A stretch of DNA of 5,763 nucleotides. It comes from Clostridia bacterium (GTDB lineage: Bacteria > Bacillota_A > Clostridia > Oscillospirales > CAG-272). The DNA is taken from assembly GCA_017546745.1 (NCBI GenBank), contig JAFYRZ010000048.1:1-5763 (forward strand), written 5' to 3'. Each line of letters opens with the position of its first letter. Positions within the stretch are counted from its first letter, which is position 1. The position numbers and the translations under genes were made by a program. Positions 1 to 5,763 of this stretch are shown one piece after another. Under the pieces are notes generated by a model. The model saw only the letters and a list, made by a program, of their open reading frames with translations, searched no databases and was not told where the DNA came from.

Positions 1-762
1 CAGTTGCAGGAGGAGTTCCGCGGCTGTCTGGAGCTTGCGAAATACTGCCTCGATACCGTCGGTATGCTGGATAACTGCACCTTCCGCTTCTCGCAGTGGG
101 ATCCCAAGCGTACCGACAAGTATGAGGGCACTCCCGAGCAGTGGAATGAGGCTCAGGCTATAATGGGCGAGCTTCTTGACACGTATCTTGGACATGACAA
201 CTACGTTATCGGTATCGACGAGGCTGCTTTCTACGGCCCGAAGCTCGACATTCAGTGCAAGAACGTTTTCGGTAAGGAGGACACCATCGTTACCATTCAG
301 GTAGATATGCTTCTTGCGAAGAAGTTCGGTATGGAATACACCGACAGCGACAACACGCAGAAGACTCCTTATATCATTCACAGAACCTCTCTTGGCTGCT
401 ACGAGAGAACTCTCGCGCTTATCCTTGAAAAGTATGCAGGTGCGCTCCCCGTATGGCTCGCACCCACGCAGGTTACCGTTATCCCCGTAGTTGCAGACTT
501 TGCAGAGTACGGCGCTGAGGTAGTTAAGAGAATGAAGGCTGCGGGAATCCGCGCAGAGCTTGACGACAGAAACGAGAAGCTCGGCTACAGGATCAGAGAG
601 GCTCAGCTTGCAAAGACTCCTTATATGATCGTAGTTGGCGAGGACGAGAAGAGCTTCGACTCGGTTACCGTACGTGCCCGTACTGAGGGCGAGGGCGGTA
701 AGTTCACCGTTGACGAGTTTATCGCTAAGGTGGTTATGGAGATCGCCACCAAGAAGCACTAA
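1..762 (+). CDS. thrS: Threonine--tRNA ligase (ThrRS), C-terminal part, 5' end outside window
   Basis: Charges tRNA-Thr with threonine in the cytoplasm. The visible 253 codons are open from base 1 and end at TAA 760-762; the editing domain and the first part of the catalytic core lie upstream of the window. Counting from base 1, the class II core shows AFYGPKLDI (76-84), TIQVD (98-102) and IIHRTSLGCYER (125-136). His127 matches the third zinc ligand of the family (His511 of E. coli ThrRS) and Arg136 the motif 3 arginine. WLAPTQV (152-158) then leads into the anticodon-binding domain (about 155-245), with the conserved DRNEKLGYRIREAQ near 189-202 and PYMIVVGEDE near 207-216. The motif 3 region reads GCYERT where E. 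coli has GSMERF; I recall this form from clostridial enzymes, so I read it as a lineage variant and not damage. Identification is very secure. Regulation cannot be judged because the leader is not in the window. Confidence 0.97.
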   Translation, partial: QLQEEFRGCLELAKYCLDTVGMLDNCTFRFSQWDPKRTDKYEGTPEQWNEAQAIMGELLDTYLGHDNYVIGIDEAAFYGPKLDIQCKNVFGKEDTIVTIQVDMLLAKKFGMEYTDSDNTQKTPYIIHRTSLGCYERTLALILEKYAGALPVWLAPTQVTVIPVVADFAEYGAEVVKRMKAAGIRAELDDRNEKLGYRIREAQLAKTPYMIVVGEDEKSFDSVTVRARTEGEGGKFTVDEFIAKVVMEIATKKH

Positions 763-781
763 TTGAATTTTCCCTAAATCT

Positions 782-811
782 ATGCCCGAAGCATTACCGC
801 TTCGGGCATTT
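782..811 (+). terminator. Hairpin after thrS, weak or leaky terminator
   Basis: A perfect 11-bp inverted repeat pairs ATGCCCGAAGC (782-792) with GCTTCGGGCAT (799-809) around the six-base loop ATTACC. It lies 20 bases after the thrS stop, where a terminator is expected. The T-run that follows is only TTT before GGC, so intrinsic termination is probably inefficient, and read-through into the exporter genes is plausible. It may also simply protect the 3' end of the thrS message. On the opposite strand there is no good T-run either. The stem is certain; its strength as a terminator is inference. Confidence 0.6.
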
Positions 812-814
812 GGC

Positions 815-820
815 AAGGAG
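815..820 (+). promoter_or_regulatory. Ribosome binding site that sets the TTG 827 start
   Basis: AAGGAG sits six bases (CATAAA) before TTG 827, an ideal distance. The in-frame ATG at 782 has no Shine-Dalgarno sequence before it (upstream bases are TTTTCCCTAAATCT) and would be buried in the hairpin stem. This site therefore favours TTG 827 as the true start. Confidence 0.85.
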
Positions 821-826
821 CATAAA

Positions 827-2548
827 TTGAAAAAATTAGCTAAATATTTAAAGGGGTACTTAACGGAATCGATACTCGGCCCGCTCTTTAAGCTTTGCGA
901 GGCAACGCTCGAGCTTATAGTCCCCCTTATCATAGCCGCGGTGATAGATAACGGTATTGCAACCGGAGATAAGCCGTATATTGTAAAGATGTGTTTACTT
1001 CTTGCGCTTATCGGTGCGGTTGGACTTGCATTTTCTATCACGGCGCAGTACTTTGCCGCAAAGGCATCTGTCGGATTTGCAACGCGGGTACGCGGATCGC
1101 TTTTCTCACATCTCGGAACACTTTCCTATTCCGACGTGGATAAAATCGGCACGTCTACCATGATAACGAGAATGACGCAGGACACCGCAAAGGTGCAGTC
1201 GGGTCTTAACCTTGCTTTGCGCTTGCTTTTAAGATCGCCCTTCGTTGTTTTCGGCGCTATGATAATGGCGTTTACGATAGACACGACCTCGGCATTGACC
1301 TTCGTTGGAGTTATTCCCGTGCTTTCCTTAATCATATACGGAATTATGTTTATCACGGTTCCTATGTATAAAAGAGTGCAGGTATCTACGGACCGGGTGC
1401 TTTTAAAGACGAGGGAAAACCTTTCCGGCGCGAGGGTGGTAAGAGCCTTTGGCAAGGAGGAATACGAGATCGACGCGTTTAAGCGCGAGAACGATATCCT
1501 CACTACAGTACAAAAGAGGGTCGGCTACGTTTCTGCACTCTTAAATCCCTTGACCTACGTTGTAATAAACGTTGCAATACTCGTGCTTATCTACCTCGGT
1601 GCAATCGAGGTAAATGCGGGTGACCTCACCCAGGGCGAGGTGGTTGCGCTCTACAACTATATGTCACAAATACTTATCGAGCTTATAAAGCTCGCGAACC
1701 TTATAGTCACTATCGCAAAGGCGGTTGCATCCGCGGGCAGAATCTCGGATATTTTCGATATGAAGCCGAGTGTCAGCTACGGCGAGTGCGACCTTGCCGA
1801 CGATAACGAGGTTGCAATAAGCTTAAGCTCCGCTTCTATGCGCTACGTTAACGCAGGCGGTAACTCCATCTCTGATATCTCATTCGAGGTAAGGCGAGGA
1901 CAGACGCTCGGCATTATCGGAGGCACGGGCTCGGGTAAGACCACGCTCGTTAATATGATCCCCGGCTTCTACCGCCCGACGGAGGGCAAGGTTTCGCTCT
2001 TCGGTAAGGATATTTCCGAATACTCAAAGGCGGGTATACAGTCTATCGTCGGTATAGTTCCCCAGCGCGCGGTTCTCTTCAAGGGAACGGTACGCGACAA
2101 TATGCGCGTTGCAAACGAGAATGCGACCGACGCGGAGATAAACGAGGCGCTTAAAATTGCGCAGGCAGACGGCGTTGTTTCGGACAAGGGCGGCCTTGAC
2201 GCAATTATCGAGCAGGACGGCAGAAATCTCTCGGGCGGACAAAAGCAGAGGCTTACCATCGCGCGAGCCCTCGTGAAAAAGCCGAGGATACTTATACTCG
2301 ACGATTCCGCATCAGCCCTCGACTTTGCGACCGACGCTGCTTTGCGTAAGGCTATCCGCGAGGAGGTTGGCGACACGACCGTCGTAATAGTTTCCCAAAG
2401 AGCCTCTACCATAATGCACGCGGATAAGATCGTCGTTCTCGACGAGGGTGTTGCGGTCGGCATCGGCACGCACGACGAGCTTCTTTCGAGCTGTGAGGTT
2501 TATCGTGAGATCTACGACTCTCAGTTTAAAAAGGAGGGTGCAATATGA
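827..2548 (+). CDS. ABC exporter half-transporter with degenerate ATP site (heterodimer subunit 1)
   Basis: A 573-residue membrane protein, the usual length for a type IV ABC exporter half: six membrane helices (about residues 17-42, 55-77, 131-152, 155-180, 238-260, 270-297) followed by an ATPase domain (about 330-565). Counting from TTG 827: A-loop Tyr340, Walker A GGTGSGKT (365-372), Q-loop Gln413, intact signature LSGGQ (468-472), Walker B ILILD ending at Asp492, and D-loop SALD (496-499). Two catalytic positions are altered: the residue after Walker B is Asp493 in place of Glu, and the switch loop reads VSQRAST with Gln524 in place of His. Its own ATP site is therefore probably weak or non-hydrolytic, as in TM287 of TM287/288 and the comparable subunits of BmrCD and LmrCD. 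The partner is the next gene, which overlaps by 4 nt. The start at 827 rests on the AAGGAG before it; the ATG at 782 would add 15 residues encoded in a hairpin. I found no promoter between thrS and this gene. Substrate unknown. Confidence 0.93.
   Translation: MKKLAKYLKGYLTESILGPLFKLCEATLELIVPLIIAAVIDNGIATGDKPYIVKMCLLLALIGAVGLAFSITAQYFAAKASVGFATRVRGSLFSHLGTLSYSDVDKIGTSTMITRMTQDTAKVQSGLNLALRLLLRSPFVVFGAMIMAFTIDTTSALTFVGVIPVLSLIIYGIMFITVPMYKRVQVSTDRVLLKTRENLSGARVVRAFGKEEYEIDAFKRENDILTTVQKRVGYVSALLNPLTYVVINVAILVLIYLGAIEVNAGDLTQGEVVALYNYMSQILIELIKLANLIVTIAKAVASAGRISDIFDMKPSVSYGECDLADDNEVAISLSSASMRYVNAGGNSISDISFEVRRGQTLGIIGGTGSGKTTLVNMIPGFYRPTEGKVSLFGKDISEYSKAGIQSIVGIVPQRAVLFKGTVRDNMRVANENATDAEINEALKIAQADGVVSDKGGLDAIIEQDGRNLSGGQKQRLTIARALVKKPRILILDDSASALDFATDAALRKAIREEVGDTTVVIVSQRASTIMHADKIVVLDEGVAVGIGTHDELLSSCEVYREIYDSQFKKEGAI
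2531..2547 (+). promoter_or_regulatory. Ribosome site and ATGA overlap for translational coupling
   Basis: AAGGAGG (2531-2537) lies inside the last codons of the first exporter gene, seven bases before ATG 2545. That ATG overlaps the upstream TGA stop (2546-2548) as ATGA. This arrangement supports coupled translation and near-equal amounts of the two subunits, which suits an obligate heterodimer. Confidence 0.9.
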
Positions 2549-4290
2549 AGCTTAAAACCTTAAAGCGCGCCCTCGGCTATATCGGAAAATACAAATACCT
2601 TTTACCCCTGACCGTTCTAATGGCGGTGATAACTGTGGCGCTCACCCTTTACGTCCCTATCCTTATCGGTGACGCTATCGACCTTATCGTAGGTAAGGGC
2701 GAGGTCGATCTTTCGGGAATTCTCGGAAAGCTCTCGCTCTCGGCACTTCTTATCCTTATAACAGCCCTCGCGCAGTGGATAATGAGCACGGTCAATAACC
2801 GTATCGCCTACCAGGTAGTTAGGGATATGCGAAACGACGCGTTTTGCAAAATGGAGCGTCTGCCCCTTTCCTATATCGACACAAAGGCGCACGGTGATAT
2901 CGTAAACAGAGTTATAAACGATACCGACAGATTTGCAGAGGGACTTTTGCTTGGATTTACCCAGGTATTTACCGGTGTTCTTACAATTCTCGGCACGCTA
3001 TTCTTTATGATATACATAGACTGGAAGATCGCGCTCGTCGTTGTGTTATTAACTCCGATGTCTATTCTTATCGCAAGATTTATCGGCTCGAGAACCTACA
3101 AGATGTTTAAGCTCCGCTCCGAAAACGAGGGCGAGGCTACCGCGCTTATCAACGAAATGATAGGCAACCAAAAGGTCGTTCTTGCTTTCGGTTATGCTGA
3201 CAGAGCGTCCAAGCGCTTCGATAATGTAAACTCTCGTTTGCAAAAAAGCACATTAAACGCGATTTTCTTCTCTTCTCTAACCAATCCGACGACGAGATTT
3301 ATCAACAACATCGTATACGCTGCGGTTGCTCTCGTTGGAGGTCTAACCGCGGTTTTAACCGCAGGCGGCTCTATCCCCTTTACCGTCGGACAGTTCTCCT
3401 GTATCCTTTCCTACTCTAACCAGTATACCAAGCCCTTTAACGAGATATCGGGAATTTTTGCCGAGTTTCAGGATGCGCTTGCCTCCTGCGCGAGGGTGTT
3501 TGAGATCCTTGACGAAAAGGAGGTCCCCGCCGACAGCGAGGGGGCGAGTGAGATTTCTGCTGTCGGTAACGTTACCCTTACCGACGTTTCCTTCTCTTAC
3601 GTTCCCGAAAAGCCGCTCATCGACGGCTTCTCTATCGAGGCAAAGGCAGGCGAGAGGATCGCTATCGTCGGTCCTACCGGATGCGGTAAGACTACGGTCA
3701 TAAACCTCCTTATGCGCTTTTACGACGTGTGCGGCGGCACTATCGCGATCGACGGCAGGAGCGTAAAGGATATCAAGCGAAGAAGCTTAAGAAGGAACTT
3801 CGGTATGGTGCTTCAGGACACCTGGCTTATGAGCGGTACCGTCAAGGACAATATCGCCTACGGCAGGCCTGACGCTACCGACGAGGAGATCGAGCTTGCG
3901 GCACGGGCGGCGCACGCGCACGGCTTTATCACAAGACTTAAAGACGGCTATAACACGGTCATCGGTGAGGGCGGCGACGGTCTTTCGCAGGGTCAGAAGC
4001 AGCTGCTTTGCATCGCGCGAGTAATGCTCACCCTGCCCCCTATGCTTATCCTTGACGAGGCAACCTCATCAATCGACACGAGAACCGAAATGCGCATACA
4101 GCGCGCGTTCAACAAAATGATGCAGGGTCGCACGAGCTTTATCGTAGCGCACAGGCTCTCAACCATCAGAGAGGCTGACAAGATCATCGTTATGAACGCG
4201 GGCCATATCGTTGAGATAGGCTCACACGAGGAGCTTCTCAAAAAAGGCGGCTTCTACTATAACCTTTATAACAGTCAGTTTGCTGTTTAA
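2545..4290 (+). CDS. ABC exporter half-transporter with canonical catalytic residues (heterodimer subunit 2)
   Basis: A 581-residue inner-membrane exporter half. Six membrane helices (about 18-48, 60-83, 134-157, 159-181, 240-272, 276-305) precede an ATPase domain (about 340-575). Motifs: A-loop Tyr352, Walker A GPTGCGKT (376-383), Q-loop Gln424, Walker B MLILD ending at Asp504 followed by catalytic Glu505, D-loop SSID (508-511), and switch His536 in AHRLST. The signature is LSQGQ (480-484) where LSGGQ is standard. In a head-to-tail dimer this altered signature faces the altered Walker B and switch residues of subunit 1. The second site pairs this subunit's Glu505 and His536 with the intact LSGGQ of subunit 1, giving one dead and one live ATP site. 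This matches the TM287/288, BmrCD and LmrCD type of multidrug or peptide exporter. The ATG overlaps the upstream stop, and a strong terminator follows 8 bases after TAA. The transported compound cannot be read from the sequence. Confidence 0.95.
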   Translation: MKLKTLKRALGYIGKYKYLLPLTVLMAVITVALTLYVPILIGDAIDLIVGKGEVDLSGILGKLSLSALLILITALAQWIMSTVNNRIAYQVVRDMRNDAFCKMERLPLSYIDTKAHGDIVNRVINDTDRFAEGLLLGFTQVFTGVLTILGTLFFMIYIDWKIALVVVLLTPMSILIARFIGSRTYKMFKLRSENEGEATALINEMIGNQKVVLAFGYADRASKRFDNVNSRLQKSTLNAIFFSSLTNPTTRFINNIVYAAVALVGGLTAVLTAGGSIPFTVGQFSCILSYSNQYTKPFNEISGIFAEFQDALASCARVFEILDEKEVPADSEGASEISAVGNVTLTDVSFSYVPEKPLIDGFSIEAKAGERIAIVGPTGCGKTTVINLLMRFYDVCGGTIAIDGRSVKDIKRRSLRRNFGMVLQDTWLMSGTVKDNIAYGRPDATDEEIELAARAAHAHGFITRLKDGYNTVIGEGGDGLSQGQKQLLCIARVMLTLPPMLILDEATSSIDTRTEMRIQRAFNKMMQGRTSFIVAHRLSTIREADKIIVMNAGHIVEIGSHEELLKKGGFYYNLYNSQFAV

Positions 4291-4297
4291 GACCTAT

Positions 4298-4334
4298 GCA
4301 CCGCGGGGATCTCCCTGCGGTGCTTTTTTATTTT
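4298..4334 (+). terminator. Strong intrinsic terminator of the exporter operon
   Basis: GCACCGCGGGG (4298-4308) pairs with CCCTGCGGTGC (4313-4323), with one G-T pair, around a four-base ATCT loop. Six T's follow directly (4324-4329), then A and four more T's. It begins 8 bases after the stop codon of the second exporter gene. Confidence 0.95.
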
Positions 4335-4339
4335 AAGGA

Positions 4340-4368
4340 TTGATTTTATAAAATATATATGATATAAT
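4340..4368 (+). promoter_or_regulatory. Sigma-A type promoter for the nuclease-like gene
   Basis: TTGATT (4340-4345) and a perfect TATAAT (4363-4368) are separated by exactly 17 bases. A TG at 4360-4361 forms an extended -10 element. Initiation would fall near 4374-4376, right at the ribosome site, giving a leader of only about 15 bases. It starts just after the previous terminator, so the unit from 4391 is probably transcribed independently. No operator is evident beyond the A/T-rich spacer. Confidence 0.85.
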
Positions 4369-4375
4369 GATAGAA

Positions 4376-4382
4376 AAGGAGG
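4376..4382 (+). promoter_or_regulatory. Ribosome binding site that sets the ATG 4391 start
   Basis: AAGGAGG sits eight bases before ATG 4391. The earlier in-frame ATG at 4367 overlaps the last bases of the -10 box and lies upstream of the expected transcript start, so it would not be in the message. In that longer reading the Shine-Dalgarno sequence itself would be translated as EKEG. Confidence 0.92.
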
Positions 4383-4390
4383 GACGTTTT

Positions 4391-5356
4391 ATGTTACCTA
4401 AAAGCATTCACAAAAGAATATATACAGACCTTGTAAATATGCTTGACGCCACTCCTATGAAAAGGGCGGATATCATAACGCGCTTTTACGAAATAGCCGC
4501 CACCTCTGAGGAAAAAGACAAGGCACGGCTTCGCGCGCGAGTTGGCGCGGTAATAAGCGAGATGCTTGACGACGGGATAATCACCGTCGGTGACGACGGC
4601 CTATACCGTCTTAAATATAAAAAGCCGACCGCTATCAAGGCGGAGCGAGTTGAGCGCGAGATAATTGCGCTTATCACGAATTCGCCAATGAAAAAGGGAG
4701 ATATCAGCCGTGCGCTGACGGTAATATTTGAAACGGGCAAAACGAGGACGTTGCGTGACGACGGGATGATAAACGAGCTTGTGCCGAGAATTTTGAAGAA
4801 GCTTTGTAATATCGGTATACTCTCCTTTGACGGCACCCGTTATTCCCTATCCACTCGCACTATGGCGAGAGCCGACGACGTAAACGCGATCGCGGCACTT
4901 AAGGCGGAATTTCTCTCAAGGCTACACTATCTCGGCGGTGAGTTTTTCGAGCATTATTTTATGTCACTTCTCGAAAAGTATCTGAAGAAGCAGGGGCTTA
5001 CCGTTACGGAGTGCCGTGTTGAGGGCGGCTCTGACGACGGTGGAATTGACGGTGTTTGCGTTACGACCGATAGATTAGGCTTTAAGGAAACGGTGATGGT
5101 GCAGACGAAAAACCGCAACGCTGTTATAAACGAGCGCGACGTGCGCGGATTTTACGGTGCGGTATATGCAAGGCGGGGCACACGCGGTATTGTCGTTACC
5201 ACCTCGACCTTTCACTCCGGGGCTATCGCGTTTTTCGATGGGGTTGACGACTGTATCGGAATTGACGGTGAGAGGGTGTTTTTTATGGCGCTCGAGTGTG
5301 CTTACGGCATAAAAAGGGTCAACCGCGAGCTTATAATTGACAGCACCGTTATATAA
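4391..5356 (+). CDS. Mrr-type restriction endonuclease-like protein with two winged-helix-like segments
   Basis: A 321-residue cytoplasmic protein, probably a DNA-binding nuclease. Residues about 5-75 and 84-154 look like two related winged-helix units: each has a TPMKRADII or SPMKKGDIS helix start, a later helix ending in DDGIIT or CNIGILS, and a short hairpin (GLYRL, GTRYSL). This resembles the Mrr N-terminal domain, here apparently doubled. The C-terminal part (about 180-305) fits the Mrr catalytic fold of the PD-(D/E)xK group: helix GGEFFEHYFMSLL (182-194), GGSDDGGIDG (212-221) with candidate catalytic Asp220, VQTK (237-240) with the Gln-x-Lys pair Q238/K240, and VVTTSTF (268-274). The active-site residues look intact. 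Family members cut methylated or otherwise foreign DNA; no methyltransferase or specificity gene is in the window, so a type IV-like or stand-alone role is inferred. Its own promoter lies upstream, and a small cysteine protein follows after 12 bases. The target and any activity are unproven; a role in DNA repair or housekeeping is also possible. Confidence 0.85.
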   Translation: MLPKSIHKRIYTDLVNMLDATPMKRADIITRFYEIAATSEEKDKARLRARVGAVISEMLDDGIITVGDDGLYRLKYKKPTAIKAERVEREIIALITNSPMKKGDISRALTVIFETGKTRTLRDDGMINELVPRILKKLCNIGILSFDGTRYSLSTRTMARADDVNAIAALKAEFLSRLHYLGGEFFEHYFMSLLEKYLKKQGLTVTECRVEGGSDDGGIDGVCVTTDRLGFKETVMVQTKNRNAVINERDVRGFYGAVYARRGTRGIVVTTSTFHSGAIAFFDGVDDCIGIDGERVFFMALECAYGIKRVNRELIIDSTVI

Positions 5357-5368
5357 AAGGAGGCTTTT

Positions 5369-5572
5369 ATGGATTTTTCTAAATACGGATATAAGCACGC
5401 GGCAAGCTGCGAGAGCTGTGAATACTACGAATATGACGAGCTGACCGATTCGTATTCCTGTACCCTCTCACTCGACGAGGACGAGATGGTGAACTTCCTC
5501 GGAAACAACACGAAGGCGTGTCCTTACTACCGTTATTACGACGAGTATAAGAGCGTGCATAAGCAGATATAG
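5369..5572 (+). CDS. Small tyrosine-rich four-cysteine protein, DUF6472-like
   Basis: A 67-residue protein of unknown function with no signal peptide or membrane segment. Cysteines fall at 14, 17, 31 and 51 (C-x2-C-x13-C-x19-C), a spacing that could bind zinc or an iron-sulfur cluster. Eleven residues are tyrosine, and Asp and Glu cluster between them (EYYEYDE, LDEDEM, CPYYRYYDEY), so the protein is acidic. The order CESCEYYEYDE, LDEDEM, then NTKACPYYR resembles what I recall of DUF6472, a small family common in Clostridia; I could not test this by search. The start is well set: AAAGGAGG (5356-5363) overlaps the upstream stop and is five bases before ATG 5369. It lies 12 bases after the nuclease-like gene and shares its terminator, so the two are probably co-transcribed. 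Whether they work together is unknown; the neighbour relation may be chance. Confidence 0.85.
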   Translation: MDFSKYGYKHAASCESCEYYEYDELTDSYSCTLSLDEDEMVNFLGNNTKACPYYRYYDEYKSVHKQI

Positions 5573-5578
5573 CAATAC

Positions 5579-5608
5579 GGGAAGGGGTTTCCTCTTCCCT
5601 TTTTTATT
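5579..5608 (+). terminator. Intrinsic terminator of the nuclease/small-protein operon
   Basis: GGGAAGGGG (5579-5587) pairs with CCTCTTCCC (5591-5599), with one G-T pair, around a TTT loop. Six T's (5600-5605) and ATT follow. It begins 6 bases after the TAG stop. There is no matching T-run in the opposite direction, so it works on the + strand only. Confidence 0.92.
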
Positions 5609-5618
5609 AAGCGAGCCC

Positions 5619-5638
5619 ATTAAGACGTTCGTCGTAAT
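5619..5638. repeat. Near-perfect 20-bp dyad, possible operator
   Basis: The segment reads ATTAaGACG-TT-CGTCgTAAT: two 9-base half-sites that match at 8 positions, with one A/G mismatch and two central T's. It lies 10 bases after the terminator T-run, in a region with no gene. The size and symmetry fit a binding site for a dimeric repressor. A chance dyad cannot be excluded, and the gene it might control is outside the window. Confidence 0.4.
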
Positions 5639-5763
5639 AAACAAAAACGAGGGGCGATTTTTGTGCAAGTTGACAAAAAATCGAGCATTTTTCGCACTTT
5701 TGAAAAAATATTTTTAAATTCACACATCAGGAAACGAGAGAAAAAAAGAGATTAAACGAGAAA
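5639..5763. other. AT-rich non-coding end of window, possibly the upstream region of a next gene
   Basis: No credible reading frame lies here on either strand. The stretch is rich in A and T runs and includes an imperfect inverted repeat: CGATTTTTGT (5655-5664) and ACAAAAAATCG (5673-5683), with one extra A. A TTGACA at 5670-5675 matches the -35 consensus, but no acceptable -10 box occurs 16-18 bases later. The last 30 bases are purine-rich. It could be a promoter or leader region of a downstream gene, but the sequence does not settle this. Confidence 0.45.

Noticed and set aside
782..826. ATG 782 as start of the first exporter gene
   Set aside because: It lies in a hairpin stem without a ribosome site, and a well-spaced AAGGAG/TTG pair occurs at 815-829 in the same frame.
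1126..1503. Minus-strand open frame of 125 codons
   Set aside because: It is fully antisense to the conserved membrane domain of the first exporter gene, and its product shows no recognisable motif.
1969..2469. Minus-strand open frame of 166 codons
   Set aside because: It mirrors the ATPase domain of the first exporter gene; the serine/alanine-rich product is typical of an antisense shadow.
3458..3703. Plus-strand frame of 81 codons inside the second exporter gene
   Set aside because: It is an out-of-frame reading of the linker and Walker A region; the arginine/serine/proline-rich product is artefactual.
4367..4390. ATG 4367 as start of the nuclease-like gene
   Set aside because: It overlaps the TATAAT box and precedes the AAGGAGG that is correctly placed for ATG 4391.
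5468..5668. Minus-strand frame of 66 codons over the end of the small-protein gene and its terminator
   Set aside because: It runs through the terminator hairpin and is antisense to a gene with a good ribosome site.
5670..5700. Complete promoter at TTGACA 5670
   Set aside because: Bases 5692-5699 (TCGCACTT) contain nothing like a -10 box at 16-18 bp spacing.
1..5763. CRISPR array, insertion sequence, tRNA or riboswitch
   Set aside because: No regularly spaced repeats, transposase motifs, terminal repeats or recognisable RNA folds were seen; coding density leaves little room for them.

Overview
The window looks like ordinary chromosome from a Bacillota (Clostridia-type) bacterium, probably a gut lineage. 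The pointers are strong AAGGAGG ribosome sites, compact hairpin-plus-T-run terminators, a clostridial-looking ThrRS C-terminus, and a small cysteine protein resembling DUF6472. The genes are moderately GC-balanced and the intergenic DNA is AT-rich. All real genes are on the + strand, and TGA is used as a stop (2546-2548), so the standard code applies. I see no tRNA, rRNA, CRISPR, IS element or attachment site.

Layout: (1) 1-762 is the 3' end of thrS, cut by the window edge. (2) A perfect 11-bp hairpin at 782-809 with only a weak T-run follows it. (3) 827-4290 holds two ABC exporter half-transporters that overlap by 4 nt (ATGA) and end at a strong terminator. Their ATP-site motifs are degenerate in a complementary way, as expected for one asymmetric heterodimeric exporter. 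(4) A well-formed promoter at 4340-4368 drives a second unit. It has a 321-residue protein with two winged-helix-like segments and an Mrr-type nuclease domain, and 12 nt later a 67-residue, tyrosine-rich, four-cysteine protein. This unit also ends at a clear terminator. (5) The last ~155 bases contain no gene, but show a near-perfect dyad and an AT-rich stretch that may be the control region of a gene beyond the window.

Two start sites matter for annotation. The first exporter gene most likely starts at TTG 827, not ATG 782, which lies in the hairpin. The nuclease gene most likely starts at ATG 4391, not ATG 4367, which overlaps the -10 box. The exporter pair probably moves an unidentified hydrophobic or drug-like compound or peptide out of the cell. 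The nuclease-like gene is a candidate stand-alone modification-dependent (type IV-like) defence enzyme, since no methyltransferase is present in the window. Nothing here is clearly a new system; the nuclease/small-protein pair is the least understood part.
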